This document shows positions 46,749 through 58,190 of a DNA stretch of 64,000 nt, piece by piece; position 1 is the stretch's first letter, and the number at the start of each line of letters is the position of its first letter. The translations under genes were made by a program, and so were the position numbers. The DNA is from Progne subis subis. Lineage: Eukaryota > Chordata > Aves > Passeriformes > Hirundinidae. Below the pieces are notes generated by a model. It ran no database searches. It saw nothing but the letters and a program-made list of their open reading frames with translations, and was not told where the DNA came from. The stretch is taken from positions 62,001 through 126,000 of the forward strand of contig JAKJHU010001358.1 in the NCBI GenBank assembly GCA_022316685.1, read 5' to 3'.

Positions 46749-49457
46749 TCAGGTCTGGGTGCTTGCTTCTTGGCTTGTAGAAGTACTGGCTGATGTGGGG
46801 GTCTCAGCGGGTTTCGATGCGTGGTACGGTTTCACGTTCTTTGCTGGAATCCACTGGAGTCCTTTTTCTGTGGAGATACACGCAAACCCCTTCCCCCATG
46901 TTATAAGATTGTATGGTCCTTCAATTTGTCCTGAATCTAGGTTTTTAATTAAAACGGGGGGGTGCTCTTTCAGTTTTGCTTTCTTATTGTTTAAGAAATG
47001 TCTGTAAATGGGGGGGTCTGGCTCTTCTGCAGAGCTGTTCAGAAAATTATAAACATACAGGGCTTTATTCAACCTCTTTTGAGGTGCAGCCTGGTCTTCT
47101 CCCCCTTTCTGTTGATCTAAAATGCGTTTTAAAGTTTGATGTGTTCTTTCTATTATTCCTTGACTCGTGGGAGAGTAAGGAATGCCAAATGTATGGCGAA
47201 CACCCCAGTCATTCAGGAATGCAGCTAATTCTTGTGAGGTGTATGAAGGACCATTATCAGTTTTAATTTCTTGGGGGACACCTAAATAGGAGAAAGCTTG
47301 TGAAAAATGCTGGCAAACATGCTTAGCTGTTTCTCCTGCATGTACAGAAGCAAAAACTGCATTTGAAAATGTATCAATAGAGACATGGATATTTTTAAGT
47401 TTCCCAAAAGAGGGGTACTTAGTAACATCTGTTTGCCATTTCTGTAAACTTTCAAACCCCCTTGGGTTGGTGGCTCCTGAAGAGGGGAGAGGTTGAACTT
47501 GCTGACAGTTTGGGCAAGCCCGTACAATATTTTGTGCTTGTTCTAGGGTAAGGTGAAAATCTTGTTTGATTGCTTGTGCATTTTGGTGAAAAAATGCATG
47601 ACTCAGTTTGCCTTGTTCAACAGTGTTAGGCAAGGTGGTTGCAGCAAGCACTGAGGTAGAATCTTCAATGATTGCTGCACCTTCCTCATCAGATGCAGCT
47701 GATGCCAATGCATCAGCTCGTGCATTTCCCTCTGCCATAAATCCTGGAAGACCCGAATGAGCTCTAATGTGAGAAATAAAGTAAGGGTTAGTTCTGTGTG
47801 ATAAAATTTGATAGAGACAGGTGAGCCAAAGATACAACTTGTTGTTGTTCACAACCTTTAGAACAGATCCTTCAATTCTTTTAATAACATTAGCAACGTA
47901 TGCTGAATCAGGGATCAGGTTGAAAGGTTCTGGAAAGAGCTGAAATGCTCTTACAACTGCTGCCAATTCAACAATTTGGGGAGAACCCTCAACCTTTTGA
48001 ACATCTTGTTCCCAGGTTTTAGTATTTTTTATTTTGCCATGCGACGACCAAATTGTGCGTTCGCCCTGACCCATCAGTGAAGATAGTGATTGCATCTAAA
48101 GGCTCTTCACTGATTAGGGGCTTTTCTTTGTAACATAATTTAGCTTTGATCATTTTGTGTGCTGGATAATGAATGGAACAAGTGCCTGGGAAATTGAGCA
48201 AAGCATACAGCAAGTCTTCTGATTTTTGCATTGCCCAATCAAAATAGGTTTTCTTCATGGGCAGATAGATGATTGCGAATTCACGACCTGCTATTGAAAG
48301 AAGCCTTGCTCTGCCTTTGATGATGATTTGAGACATCATTTCTAAAGGTGTGAGGACTGTCTTTGGCGACCTGTATGAGATAAAAACCCATTCAATTATT
48401 AACAACGGATCTTTGTGGGAAGAATCCCATTGAAAGATGAGACCACACAGTCTCAGCTTTTCTCCTAAGATTGCAAGGAAAAAGGGTTTGTCAGGGACAC
48501 AGCGATGTGCTTGCCTGCTCTGCAGAGCACTAGTAATTTCCTCTAAGGCCTTGTGAGCATTAGGAGTGAGGGATCTGGGGGATCTGATGTCATTGTCCCC
48601 CTTCAGCAAATCAAAGAGTGGAGCAAGTTCATCAGCTGTGATTCCTAGGACAGGCCTGACCCAGTTAATTTCTCCTAAAAGCTGTTGTAAGTCCTGCAAA
48701 GTGTGAACATCAGTTCGGATTTGTATCTTTTGAGGAGTAATGGACTGTTCTGTTAGTTTCCAACCTAAATATTTCCAGGGAGCAGTCTCTTGTATTTTTG
48801 ATTCAGAGATTACTAGTCCACTCTTTTTGATTTCAGCAACAACACAATCACGAGTCATTTCCATTTGTTTTCGTGTTGGTGCTGCGATGAGCAAATCATC
48901 TATATAGTGGAGAATAACTGATTGTGGGAGCTGTTTACGGACTGGGGCTAGTGCACGGGCTACAAAATATTGGCAGATAGTCAGTGAGTTTCTCATCCCT
49001 TGGAGTAATACGAGCCAATGATATCTTTGGAGCGGTTCTTGCAGGTTTGTACTTGGAACAGAAAAGGCAAAATGAGAAGTGTCATCTGGATGCAGTGGGA
49101 TATTGAAAAAACAGTCTTTTAGATCTATGATTACAAGTGGCCAGTCTCTCGGGATCATGGAAAGGTTGGGTAGACCAGGTTGGAGGGGACCCATGTTTTC
49201 AATCACTGCGTTGATCTTTCTGAGAGCCTGTAACAATCGCCAGGTGTTGGAGGTTTTCTTATGAATTACAAACACAGGTGAGTTCCAGGGACTGTTAGTG
49301 GGCTTAATGTGGCCTTTTTGCAGTTGTTCAGCTACTAGATCCTTGAGGGCACTCAGCTTATTGTCTGGCAGGGGCCACTGGTCAACCCAGACAGGGGTGT
49401 CAGTTTTCCAGGTTAGTTTGAGAGCACTGAGTGCTTCAGTGGCCCCTACGAAAAACC
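46749..49457 (-). pseudogene. pol: ERV E pol (RT, RNase H, integrase), one frameshift
   Basis: The RT frame is open from the shift site at 49451-49458 to 48019. It shows VIIDLKDCFFNIPL, the YIDD active site, and KYLGWKL. The usual LPQG and NSP motifs read LLQG and NSL. RNase H starts at TIFTDGSG near 48070, where the frame breaks at an A-run (T6 on + at about 48024-48033). The second ORF (46749-48095) continues RNase H (SPQIVELAAVVRA, AEGNARADALA) and integrase: an HHCC region ending CPNCQQ, and a D,D,E core in QTDVTK, IKTDNGPSYTSQ and PTSQGIIERTHQ. Everything but the single-base break looks complete. Confidence 0.9.
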
Positions 49458-50321
49458 CAGTTCAATTTTCGCTCCCCACTGAGAAAGCAAGTCCCTTCCC
49501 CACACTGTGATGGGCTTTTGCACAACATAGGGACGAATCGATGCTTTCTTCTCATCTGGTCCTGTAATGCTGATTACAGATTTGCTTTGCAAGCACGGAG
49601 TGACACCTCCGATGCCTGTGAGAGTACCTGGGGGAGTTACTAACTTCCAATCTCTTGGCCAATAGTAAGAAGAGATCACAGAAACATCTGCGCCGGTATC
49701 AATCATCCCTTTGATGTTAACTTGAAGCCTACCATTTGACAACTTACAAGTTAGCATTGGTCTTTGTTCACTTATGTGTTGAACCCATAGAACTTCAGGA
49801 TTCTCAGGAGTGACGGGGAAACAGCGTGGTGGCATTTGGTCCATAGTTCCCATAGGCAATGCTATGGCAATAGCTATAGGGGTTCTGGGAGGAATATGCA
49901 ATGGGGGATAGCAGGCATTGGCTAGCACTAGCAATTCTTCATTGCAGTTAACAGACATCACACAAGGCAAAACAAGCAGTCCCAGGATGCTATTTCTTTC
50001 TTTACCAACAACTAAAAAGTCTTGCCTATGTTGTGAAGGCCCAGTGATCCCTGTTGAGATATAATCGTAGCCATCATCTTTTAGAAAGGTTGTTGGCTTG
50101 GAGGTTGCCAAGGTGCACCAGGTCCCTGGGGGTAGTAGGCTTGGGTCATTACTTGGGATTGTGCTGGTGATGAAGCGAAGAGCTTTTGGGTCGGGGTATT
50201 CACAAATTTCTCCTCGGGCGCTTGGGGTGCCATTACTTGTTTCTTCACGCGATGGCGCTGTGCGCTCCCCTTGGAGTTTTTTTGATTGTATTTTCTGCTC
50301 ATGTCCTGTCTGGCTGGACAC
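49446..50321 (-). CDS. pro: ERV E pro: dUTPase-like domain and protease
   Basis: A 291-codon ORF in the -1 frame relative to gag. The N-terminal half resembles retroviral dUTPases (GYDYISTG, then VMSVNCNEELL...PPRTPIAIAIALP), though the catalytic motifs look worn. The C-terminal half is the aspartic protease with MIDTGADVSVIS and a glycine-rich end (QWGAKIELGF). It is entered by a -1 shift at AAAAAAC (50277-50283), so the ATG at 50321 is probably not its real start. Confidence 0.85.
   Translation of the reverse strand: MSSQTGHEQKIQSKKLQGERTAPSREETSNGTPSARGEICEYPDPKALRFITSTIPSNDPSLLPPGTWCTLATSKPTTFLKDDGYDYISTGITGPSQHRQDFLVVGKERNSILGLLVLPCVMSVNCNEELLVLANACYPPLHIPPRTPIAIAIALPMGTMDQMPPRCFPVTPENPEVLWVQHISEQRPMLTCKLSNGRLQVNIKGMIDTGADVSVISSYYWPRDWKLVTPPGTLTGIGGVTPCLQSKSVISITGPDEKKASIRPYVVQKPITVWGRDLLSQWGAKIELGFS
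49451..49458 (-). promoter_or_regulatory. Candidate pro-pol -1 frameshift site GGGTTTTT
   Basis: The minus-strand GGGTTTT heptamer is in the XXXYYYZ form, in phase with pro, two codons before the pro stop TAG (49446-49448). The -1 frame after it is the open RT frame. Confidence 0.65.
50277..50283 (-). promoter_or_regulatory. gag-pro -1 frameshift site AAAAAAC
   Basis: The minus strand reads CAA AAA AAC in the gag frame, the classic betaretroviral slippery heptamer. The -1 frame continues as the pro ORF. Short inverted repeats (CTCC/GGAG and GCGC/GCGC) follow within about 20 nt and could form a stem. Confidence 0.8.
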
Positions 50322-50323
50322 TG

Positions 50324-50397
50324 CCAGGCAGGATGCTTTCCCCTCTTACAGGTGGAGCAGCCAGGCAGGATGCTTTCCCTTCTTACAGGTGGAGCAG
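50324..50397. repeat. 37-bp tandem duplication in ERV E gag
   Basis: Two adjacent 37-nt copies differing at one base, each covering the CSTCK...GKHPAW knuckle. 37 is not a multiple of 3, so the second copy shifts the gag frame. Confidence 0.92.
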
Positions 50398-53300
50398 CGA
50401 TCTGGTGCCTGCACACCTCTTTTGATGTCTGGGCAGTTCTTCATGATGTGTCCAGGTCGTTGGCAGAAGTAGCAAGGTCCTGAAGTCACAGTAGCTTGCA
50501 TAACCGCCATGGTGTTGTCTTGTTGTTGTGAGCTTAGATGCAGGGCGGTTAAGATTTCAGTAAGTTTCTGGTCTCGTGTTTCAGCTTGTGCTGCTTGTGC
50601 TGTAAGAGCCCTTTCAATTTTTTCTCCAATAGTTTTTCCAAGTTCATTTGCTTGAATCGTTGCCACGTGTTGTGGGCTCCCTATTTGGTTACAGGCATCA
50701 ATCATTTCAGGCACTGTGGGTCTTTCCTTTCCCAGGGCTTTGATTGCTCTTTTACATTCTGGACTTGCATTATTTTCAATAATGTCCCGTATCATTATTG
50801 GGCGAGCTATATCATCACCGCATTGTCTTTCTGCTGCTTGAATCACTCGATCCACAAATGTGGTAAATGGTTCAGATGAATCCTGACTAATTAGGTTGTA
50901 GGCTTTTTCAAAACTTCCTGCAGGCTGAATTTGTACAAAGGCTCTACGAGCCATCTTTTTAATGTCGTCTAATGCTGTTCTGGGTAAGTTCACTTGATTA
51001 TCATTCTGATCATCAGGAGGGTCACCAGTTAGCTTAGACATAGTAAGGGTACGAAGGTCCACATCAGTACATTGTCTGTACATCTGCAGTACGTTTGTAA
51101 GCAACCTTCTCCATTTGAATTCCCACAGCATATATTGAGAATCTGTGAGAATCACAGCAGCAAGGTTTTTGCAGTCATTTGGTGTAAGTGTATGTCCTTC
51201 TAGGGTGCTTTTTAGCAGTTGTTTAAAATATGGAGAGCAGATGCCACTGTCCTTTATTGCTTTTCTTAATTCCTTTATTTCCTGAGATGGAATAGGTGTC
51301 CATGTTCTGGGACCTCCGGCTTGCTGGCTGAATATCACAGGCATGGCTAGAGGGTTTAAATTTTCTTCTTTGCAAATTTCGTGTGTGACTTCATGCCAGT
51401 CTGTCAGTTGAAGGTCCTCAGAACATTTCTGTGGACCTTCCAAAATCGGGATAGGTGGTGGTGGATCCTCAGATTTGAGAGAGCTGGCAGCTGTACGGGC
51501 AAAACAGTTCTCTGTCTGTTCTGTATTTGTTAGATTGGCTGCTACATTCCATCCTCGCCCTTCTCGTTGCATGGTTTGTGTGCAAAGCTGTGGTCCTGTC
51601 ATGCTTGGGCACGATGCAAGATGCGGCGGCAGAGGCAGGGATGCAGGAGGCAGAGGCAGGGATGCAGGAGGCAGAGAGCCTGTCAGTGGAGACATGTGAG
51701 AAGAGCCTGGAGCTGCGGAAGGATTCCTCAGGCATGAAGCTGTTACTGTAGCATGTAGGTCCAGTGGAGAAAGAGGAGCGGAAGGATACATATAAGTCGC
51801 TGTAGAATCATGTTGCTGTTGTGCTGTGTGCAGAGTCGTGGGCGGATGAAGGGTGGCTGGAAGCTGTAGTTCTGCAGAAGCTGCTGATGGCTGTTGTGTT
51901 GGGGGCTGTGCAGCACGCGCGGCAGTGTGGACTATTTCCGATGGCACTGTAACAAGATCCGGCTGAGCGCAGGCCTCTGCATGTGGCGTGTGGGAACCAA
52001 GAGGCTGTATCACAGGCGGTGACATGGCTTAGCGGGTTGGCGCGAAGTGCGCATGCGCGAGGTGCACAGCCTTGGTGTGGGGAGGAGCTATGGCGGCGGC
52101 CCACACCGGGCACGCGGGAGGCGGCGGGGGCGTGGGAGCCGCAGCAGGGGCCGCCCCTGGGGCCGCGGGAGGGAACCGGAAGGAGTCTGCGGGCACAGGA
52201 CACGCCGGGGCCGTGGCAGGGGGTGGTGCCGCGAACTCAGCAACAGCCGCAGCTTCTGGCGCAGCCGTTGCTCTGGCAGGGAGGGGGGGGGGCGGGGTGG
52301 AACACGCTGCGGAGCGGGGACTGGGCGCGGATGACCAGCTGCTGCTTGTGCCGCGGGAGTGAGATGCTCGTAGCTTGCGGGCTGGGCTGCGGCATGCCGC
52401 GGAGCCGGGACTGGAACGGGCTGGAGCATCCGCCGCAGCGCAGGGCTAGGGCACTCTGCATGCGCTGGAACACGAGGAGGAGTGACTGACATCTCCGCGT
52501 CAGTGTGCGCCAGGGGAACTGCAGGCACAGCCGCCGATGGCACTGCGGGCGCTGGCACCGCCACAGCCGGCACCGCCGGCTCATTGAAAGGCAGCGGCGG
52601 CGAGGCAGCGGCGGGCACAGGCAAGAGCGGTGGCACCGCTAGCGCCGCATCGGCTACAGCGAGGAGACCCTGTGCTGCTTGCAAAAGCGTCACTGCCTGT
52701 TTGTGCAAGAGGCCAGCGATTGCAGCAGCTACAGCAGCAAACGCCATGGTTGGCTGAGCGGCGGGACCCGCAGCGGGGAGGGGGGGTAGAGCCGGGGCCG
52801 CGTGGTAAGGAGGGGGCGTGGCTGCCGCCGTGCCGGCAGCAAGAAGCGCCGCTGGGATGCTGACAGTGGACGGGCTCGCAGGGGCAGAGGCGGGGATGGG
52901 GCCCAGCATTACGACACTGGAGCGAGGGGAGGGAGCCCCGGTAACTGGAATTCGAGCAGTGAACGGGACCGAGTGCGCGGTGGGAGGGGTCGCGGGGTCC
53001 GGTGGGGGCGGTGGGGCCGAGGCGATGGGTGCCGCAGCCACGCGGGTGGGGGATGGGGCCACGGCGCTCGGCGGAGCCGCAGAAGCCGAAACCACGTGGC
53101 GCGCGGGGGGGAGGGGGGCGGTTTGTGCTGCAGACCCGCGGGCGCGCGGAGGAGATCTTCGGGACCATCGTGAATAGGTGCAGCGGTGTTTTTTGCAGCG
53201 AAGAGCTCAACGAGAGCCCTACAAGCTGGAACAAGCTCAGCCACAGCGAAATTCTTTCGTGAAATATCATTAAAGAGTCTATTTCCAACTGAGTCCCAAA

Positions 53301-53466
53301 AGTCTCTGGTAAAGACAGCCGAACGGTCAGCATTGGGAAAGTTAACTAGAGTCCATTCTAAAAGGTCTTTTAGCTCTTGCTTATGTAAAGTACTGTTATT
53401 GCAGCGTAAATGATGCTTAATTTGCTTATAGAGATCTCTATCAAGGCTAGAGTGGGAATGCCCCAT

Positions 53467-53987
53467 TTTATTTTACACCAGTGTAGCTCACCTCGATGTC
53501 GCAGAAGCAGGTCCTCACTCGAGATCCAACGTGGGGGTTGGCCAGACACTCCAGTCGGCTCTCAGGACACTGCACGGGGTCCCCCTTCAGAGCTTCGGCT
53601 TCAGGCTTTACTCAGGAACAGCTTTTCTGTGCTCGGGGACTCCAACCTCCACTCAGCGCTTCGGTGCAGGCAGTGCAAAGCAGTGCCCACGTGCGCTCAA
53701 TGCACGTGGAAATTACCACGGCAAAGGTCCCTCCGTGAGCTCCAGTGGCTGCCGCTCAGCAGCAGCCGTCTGGGATGCCAGACAAAACCTCCTCAGAGCT
53801 CGAAGTGATCGCTACTTAGTAACGATCCTTGTGCTCAAGGTTTTGTCCTCGGCAACTTTAAAGAGCTCCAGCCTCATGCTGCCCAGCAACAATTTGCTGT
53901 GCTCGTGACACCGAGTAGACTACAACTGGTAATTTAGTTACGGTCCATGGGGAAGTCTCTCACAGCTTGAAAGGCTAGGTCCGGCGT
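53467..53987 (-). other. ERV E 5' leader
   Basis: About 520 nt between the primer binding site and the gag ATG. It probably holds the packaging signal and splice donor; I cannot point to either. Confidence 0.6.
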
Positions 53988-54005
53988 TTTCCACGTCGAG
54001 CGCCA
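53988..54005 (-). promoter_or_regulatory. ERV E primer binding site, tRNA-Lys-like
   Basis: Two bases after the 5' LTR, the minus strand reads TGGCGCTCGACGTGG. It is closest to the tRNA-Lys1,2 type used by several betaretroviruses, with a few mismatches. The tRNA assignment rests on memory of that type. Confidence 0.6.
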
Positions 54006-54007
54006 CT

Positions 54008-54554
54008 TGTAGAAATTGCTTTGCTGCTGCTGCTGTGGACTCCAGGACGGTGTAGATAAATGTAGACGAGAGATCTCTGAAGTTAGGTTTTAGAAGATTA
54101 GGTTTATTGTAAGGGATGTGAGGCCTTGCTCCGAGCTGCCAGGCTGCAGCTCGTGGCAAGGCCTAGAAGGTGGGGGAAGGGAGAGGTAGGGAGTGGAGGA
54201 GAGTAAAAAGCAAAGAGCAAAAGGGGCGAGCCACCTTCGCAGCCCCCTGATAAGGGGTCTCGAGGTGGGCCGGAACAGGACCTGTGCCAATGGGGTTACA
54301 GATACCTGATACTTCAGGGGAGGGGTACAGGTGTGGGACGAACCATTGGGGGGTGAGACAGAACATTCCATTTGACCTGGGTCTGGCTGCAGGTAACTTT
54401 CAGCTGGTCACAAAACTGTTTTCTTATACATCCAGTATCCAATACATCTCAAACATCAAAACTTACTTTCAATTCTATCTCACCTACAGGTTTTACATTC
54501 TCAGAATATAGGCAATCATATTTATAGGGTTTTTTGGCTTCATCCGCCCCAACA
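54008..54554 (-). repeat. ERV E 5' LTR
   Basis: 547 bp, identical to the 3' LTR except for one transition (near 54340) and one transversion (54546). It contains a CTG run at its left end. Confidence 0.95.
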
Positions 54555-54560
54555 AGTTAC

Positions 54561-55889
54561 CTTTCCTAAAAAAGCAGACCGTGTGCAAGTCCTGAAGCTT
54601 ATAAGTATTACCTGTCTTCCTCTGCTTTCACCCCCACTGTATGTGCTCTACCAGTCACTCTCTACATGTGCAGTTGCAGAAAAAAGTGTGTAATTATCTT
54701 TAAAGATTCTGCAAAGTTAAATTCAGAGACTCAGGATATGGAACATAGAAAAATAAGGATTATGTCCTCTTTCTTTTAAATCTTCCCTGCACTTCATTGG
54801 CTCTGTTCTCTTTTTTCCATCTCTCTTAAAAATAAATTATATTCTTTAATCACACAGGCCACTTTGATACTATGGCAACAATTGCTATGGAGATGTGGTG
54901 CTGATGATACAGCCCAGCTAGCCATGAAAATGTCTCTCTTTCCCTCCCACTCCTCCAAGCTGTAATGTTAACTTGTGGTTACAGTGAAGGTGAAGGTAGA
55001 TGCAAGACTAGTTTCTATCATCCTCATTAGGGTTATTAGTTAAACTGCTAATGACAGTGGTCTACTTACAGCTAGGTTGAGTGGGTTTAATTGAGCATTT
55101 TTAATTTGCTGATGATGCTCTGGTGAGAGGAAGAGGAAACCTCCCACTGGAATGTCTTGCTTCTTGACAGAGCAGCAATACTCATTATCCAAGGCAAGTG
55201 TGACAGTGCCCCAGGCTGAGGTGCACAGGCCTCTCAGAGAAGGTACCCTGTTGGAAATAAACTATAAAACACCCTAAAAACTCACCCTTGAGTCCACCCT
55301 TCCCTGCAGACAAAGTTAAGACTTACATTCTCTCCTGGATAGTCCAAACTAAATTATGGTCTACCCTTAAACTGGTAGAAGCTGATTCCAGGATTCCTTC
55401 CCTCTTCACCAAGGGAAATGGAAAAGCAAGTAAACATTATGTTGTCAGTGAGAGGCATTTGAATGTAATTTAAATGGGACCTTCCACTTAACAGAAGAGC
55501 TGCAGAAGGATCTTGCACTGACTCAAACTGGCTCTTGCAGTCATCTTGATCTGTCCAGTTGAATGAATGTCTCTGCTGCCAATGGTAACTGTAGAACAAT
55601 GAAAAGAACAATTCTTTGCTTATCAGGCTCTGAATGTGGAAAAATAAGCTCAGAATTACAGTGTTTGTTCTGGTGCTGAGTACCAAGGCACAGCTAAAGT
55701 GTAGTTAGAGTGAACATTATTGATTTTTGTTGGTTTTGGATTACTTTTGGCAGTGCTCATAACTGTACACTGTTGTGTGCTGGGCTTTGAATCAAATGAA
55801 GTTCTTTGTTCCCACTACACAAATGCAGTCTGTGCCTTTTTAAATGGACATTTGTCATTGCTAAATTAAATATGTATATGTGGTACTTT
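54561..55889. other. No gene seen; SEPTIN6 intron 9
   Basis: AT-rich intronic sequence with short ORFs only. Confidence 0.55.
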
Positions 55890-55894
55890 TCCAG

Positions 55895-56663
55895 TGTTAT
55901 AAATACGATTGACCAAAATTTTAGAAATCAAAATTTAGAATTTTTATTGGAGAGACAAAATGACAGTCTCGGACAGCCACAGTTAAGAGGACAGTGTCGA
56001 GCCCAGGGTCGGCGCTGGGTAAACCCTGATAACACACTCTGCCAGTCTGTTATCCCCCAAGTTCACATTTCTGGCTTGAAGCAGCCTCTTTTTATACACA
56101 GAATCGTGGAGAAAATACGGGGCTCTGATGTTCTTCCTTGTCCGTGGCAGCTTTATTAACTATTCATGTTCGGGTCTGGGTGTTCTGAATAGTTCTTCCT
56201 GGGCTAACAATGACCTTAATGGTTGAGCCCAGGTGTGTCGTAGATATGGTAATGTCCGGAGGAGTCGGATGAGATATGGATAGATATGATAATGTCCGGA
56301 GGAGACGGATGAGATATAGATCTGATGTGATCATTCGGTTCTCGAGCTGTTCATCTGCTTCTTCCGTGGTTTTGTGTTCTTTTCAGAGTTTCCCGGCAGA
56401 GGCATTTCGATGTCATTCCTAGCATAGTCCTTGTGTCCCTTTTCTGGTACTGTGCTGCCAGCAGGGATACCCTGTACCTCTCCCTGTATGGTTTTTGTTT
56501 TTGCAGATATAAAACTTACATGAATTAACCTTAAAGACATATATTACAGTTTTATCCCAGTTTTCTTAGAACATATGTGGGTAGATACAAACTTATATTT
56601 TATATGTGTGTATTACAATACAGACATATTCAAACACAAATTAACTTTAGGACATTTATCACA
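55895..56663 (-). mobile_element. Solo LTR A5, TSD TCCAG
   Basis: 769-bp TG...CA element with exact TCCAG at 55890-55894 and 56664-56668. It is the closest relative of LTR A2 and has the same orientation. Confidence 0.9.
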
Positions 56664-56668
56664 TCCAG

Positions 56669-58080
56669 GATTTAGAAAAACACTCTCCATATTGATCCAT
56701 AAAGTGTTGCAGGGCTTCACTTTTTTGCAAGGATACAAACAAGTCACAGTTGATGAGTGCTGTAGCATGCAAAACGGTGAAAGGATTGTTTTAGAAAATA
56801 AGTTTGGTTCATTGCACTGCTGAGTGTATGTGTATGTGTGTCTGCATAAAGCATGTTTTGTAGTCAGATTAAACCTTATTAACGCTTAGCAACATTTTCT
56901 TTTTTGTGAGTGCGCATTAACAAAATTTGTATTTTTTTTTGTTTTTTTGTCATTAATCCATAAAACCATTAACCTGCCTTTTTCTTGCATTTTCAGTTCG
57001 GGTTTCCTGTAGAACCTTTCCCTTGGCCCCAGAGGTGAATGCCCCACCCTCGGTTGTGCCATTGTGCCTGTTTGCTCACCTTTCCCATTGCTCCCCTCCT
57101 GCGCTCACCACTCGGGGTTAAACCAGAGCTCTTGGCTGCTGGGGTTGTTCTTGTGAGGGACCCTGCTGGCCAGAGGGGCTCGTGCCCGGTTCCTCCTGCC
57201 CCTTGGGCAGCAGCAGGACACCCACTTGGGCAAGTGTCCCCTCTCCCATTGCTCAGCTTTTCCCCGCTGCATGGTGTCAGAGCTGCTTGGGAAGTGCATT
57301 TAGCTCCTGCTGTGGGTGCAGCCCAGTGCTGCCGTGGGGTGGGATGTGCTGTCTCCAGAGACTGGCTGCCCTTTCCCCATGTTAATTTGCTGTCCCTAAG
57401 CCCTCATTACCCCCTGTGCTGCCATGTGTGACTCAAATAACTTTCAAGGACTTTTTGCAAAACTTGACATCCTCACAGGCATGGGCCTGAATCCAAACCT
57501 CTAGTTCCCAGGCTTGAGGAAATCTCAGATTTGGATCCATGGTTTGCAACTAAGTGTTCTCTGCTGCAGAGGTCATGAAGGATCTCTTGCCTGGTCTCCC
57601 TTTCAGTGTGCTGACCTGGATGCACATCCTGGATCCAATCTCAGGGAAAGCTGGTCACCTTGCTGTACATATCAGTGTTTCTGAAGAAAGACTATGCTGT
57701 TTCATTGACTTTCTTCTCAGTGATTCCAACAATTTCTGGTTTTAATGCAAAAAAAATACTACCTTTATTTTTTTTTAAATCTGGCATCTCTTTAGAACTG
57801 TACAGATGTTGACAGGTTTCTTCTCATATTTTCTATTCAGCAAAAGCCTTAAAAGCCTTGTTTTTACTGCGAGATTTGCTCTAAAAAGGGGGATGTTTTA
57901 TTCACTGGGCCAAGAGTTCACTCTGGCTAAGTGCAACTGTGGTTTGCCTGCAAGTGTCTTCTCTGTGTATTTCTGGCTGAGTTTTGTTTTTAAATAAAGA
58001 GTTCATCAGACAGTGAATTCTGGTTAACATTTACTTTTTTTTTGTTTGTTTGTTTTGTTTTCTTTGCCCTTCTTTTACAG
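56669..58080 (+). other. End of SEPTIN6 intron 9
   Basis: No recognisable exon. It ends with a long T-rich polypyrimidine tract and the TTTACAG acceptor at 58074-58080. Confidence 0.6.
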
Positions 58081-58190
58081 TAACCCATGGCTCTGTACTG
58101 AGTAATTACCCCTGAATACAATGGCCTGGAATGGACCTTCATTTACTTGTTAAATCGGAGGGTCTAATAAAACGTGACAGCATTTCAGCT
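58081..58190 (+). CDS. SEPTIN6: SEPTIN6 terminal exon 10 (NNPWLCTE tail)
   Basis: After TTTACAG the exon completes the split codon from exon 9 and gives N-NPWLCTE and TAA (58102-58104). This tail is a known SEPTIN6 isoform ending, which confirms the gene identity and places the 3' end 22 kb from exon 9. AATAAA at 58166-58171 would allow cleavage near 58190; the end is estimated from it. Confidence 0.88.

Larger units (their letters stand above)
50081..53466 (-). pseudogene. gag: ERV E gag, fragmented
   Basis: The start at 53466 gives MGHSHSSLDRDLYK, a myristoylation-type matrix. The matrix frame is lost near 53100-53120 in G-runs. A Pro/Ala-rich middle continues in another frame (52088-53095) and includes a PPPY late motif. 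The capsid ORF (50346-52025) has ENLNPLAMP, a major homology region (QDSSEPFTTFVDRVIQAAER) and a zinc knuckle (CYFCQRPGHIMKNC). In the second knuckle a 37-nt tandem duplication (50324-50360 and 50361-50397) shifts the frame, and gag then ends in the 50081-50416 ORF. An in-frame TAA lies just upstream of the 52025 ATG. Confidence 0.85.
44901..54554 (-). mobile_element. ERV E: nearly full-length young class II provirus
   Basis: 9654 bp with two 547-bp LTRs (44901-45447 and 54008-54554) that differ at only two positions. Exact 6-bp TSD AGTTAC at 44895-44900 and 54555-54560. Minus-strand order: LTR, Lys-type primer binding site, gag, pro with dUTPase-like domain, pol, env, polypurine tract, LTR. 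The gag-pro-pol layout with two -1 shifts is betaretroviral, while the Env is alpharetrovirus-like. gag and pol carry frameshifts; env is open. It lies antisense in SEPTIN6 intron 9. Confidence 0.95.

Noticed and set aside
51983..53177. Long + strand ORFs rich in Gly, Arg and Ala
   Set aside because: Shadows of the Pro/Ala-rich ERV E gag on the minus strand.
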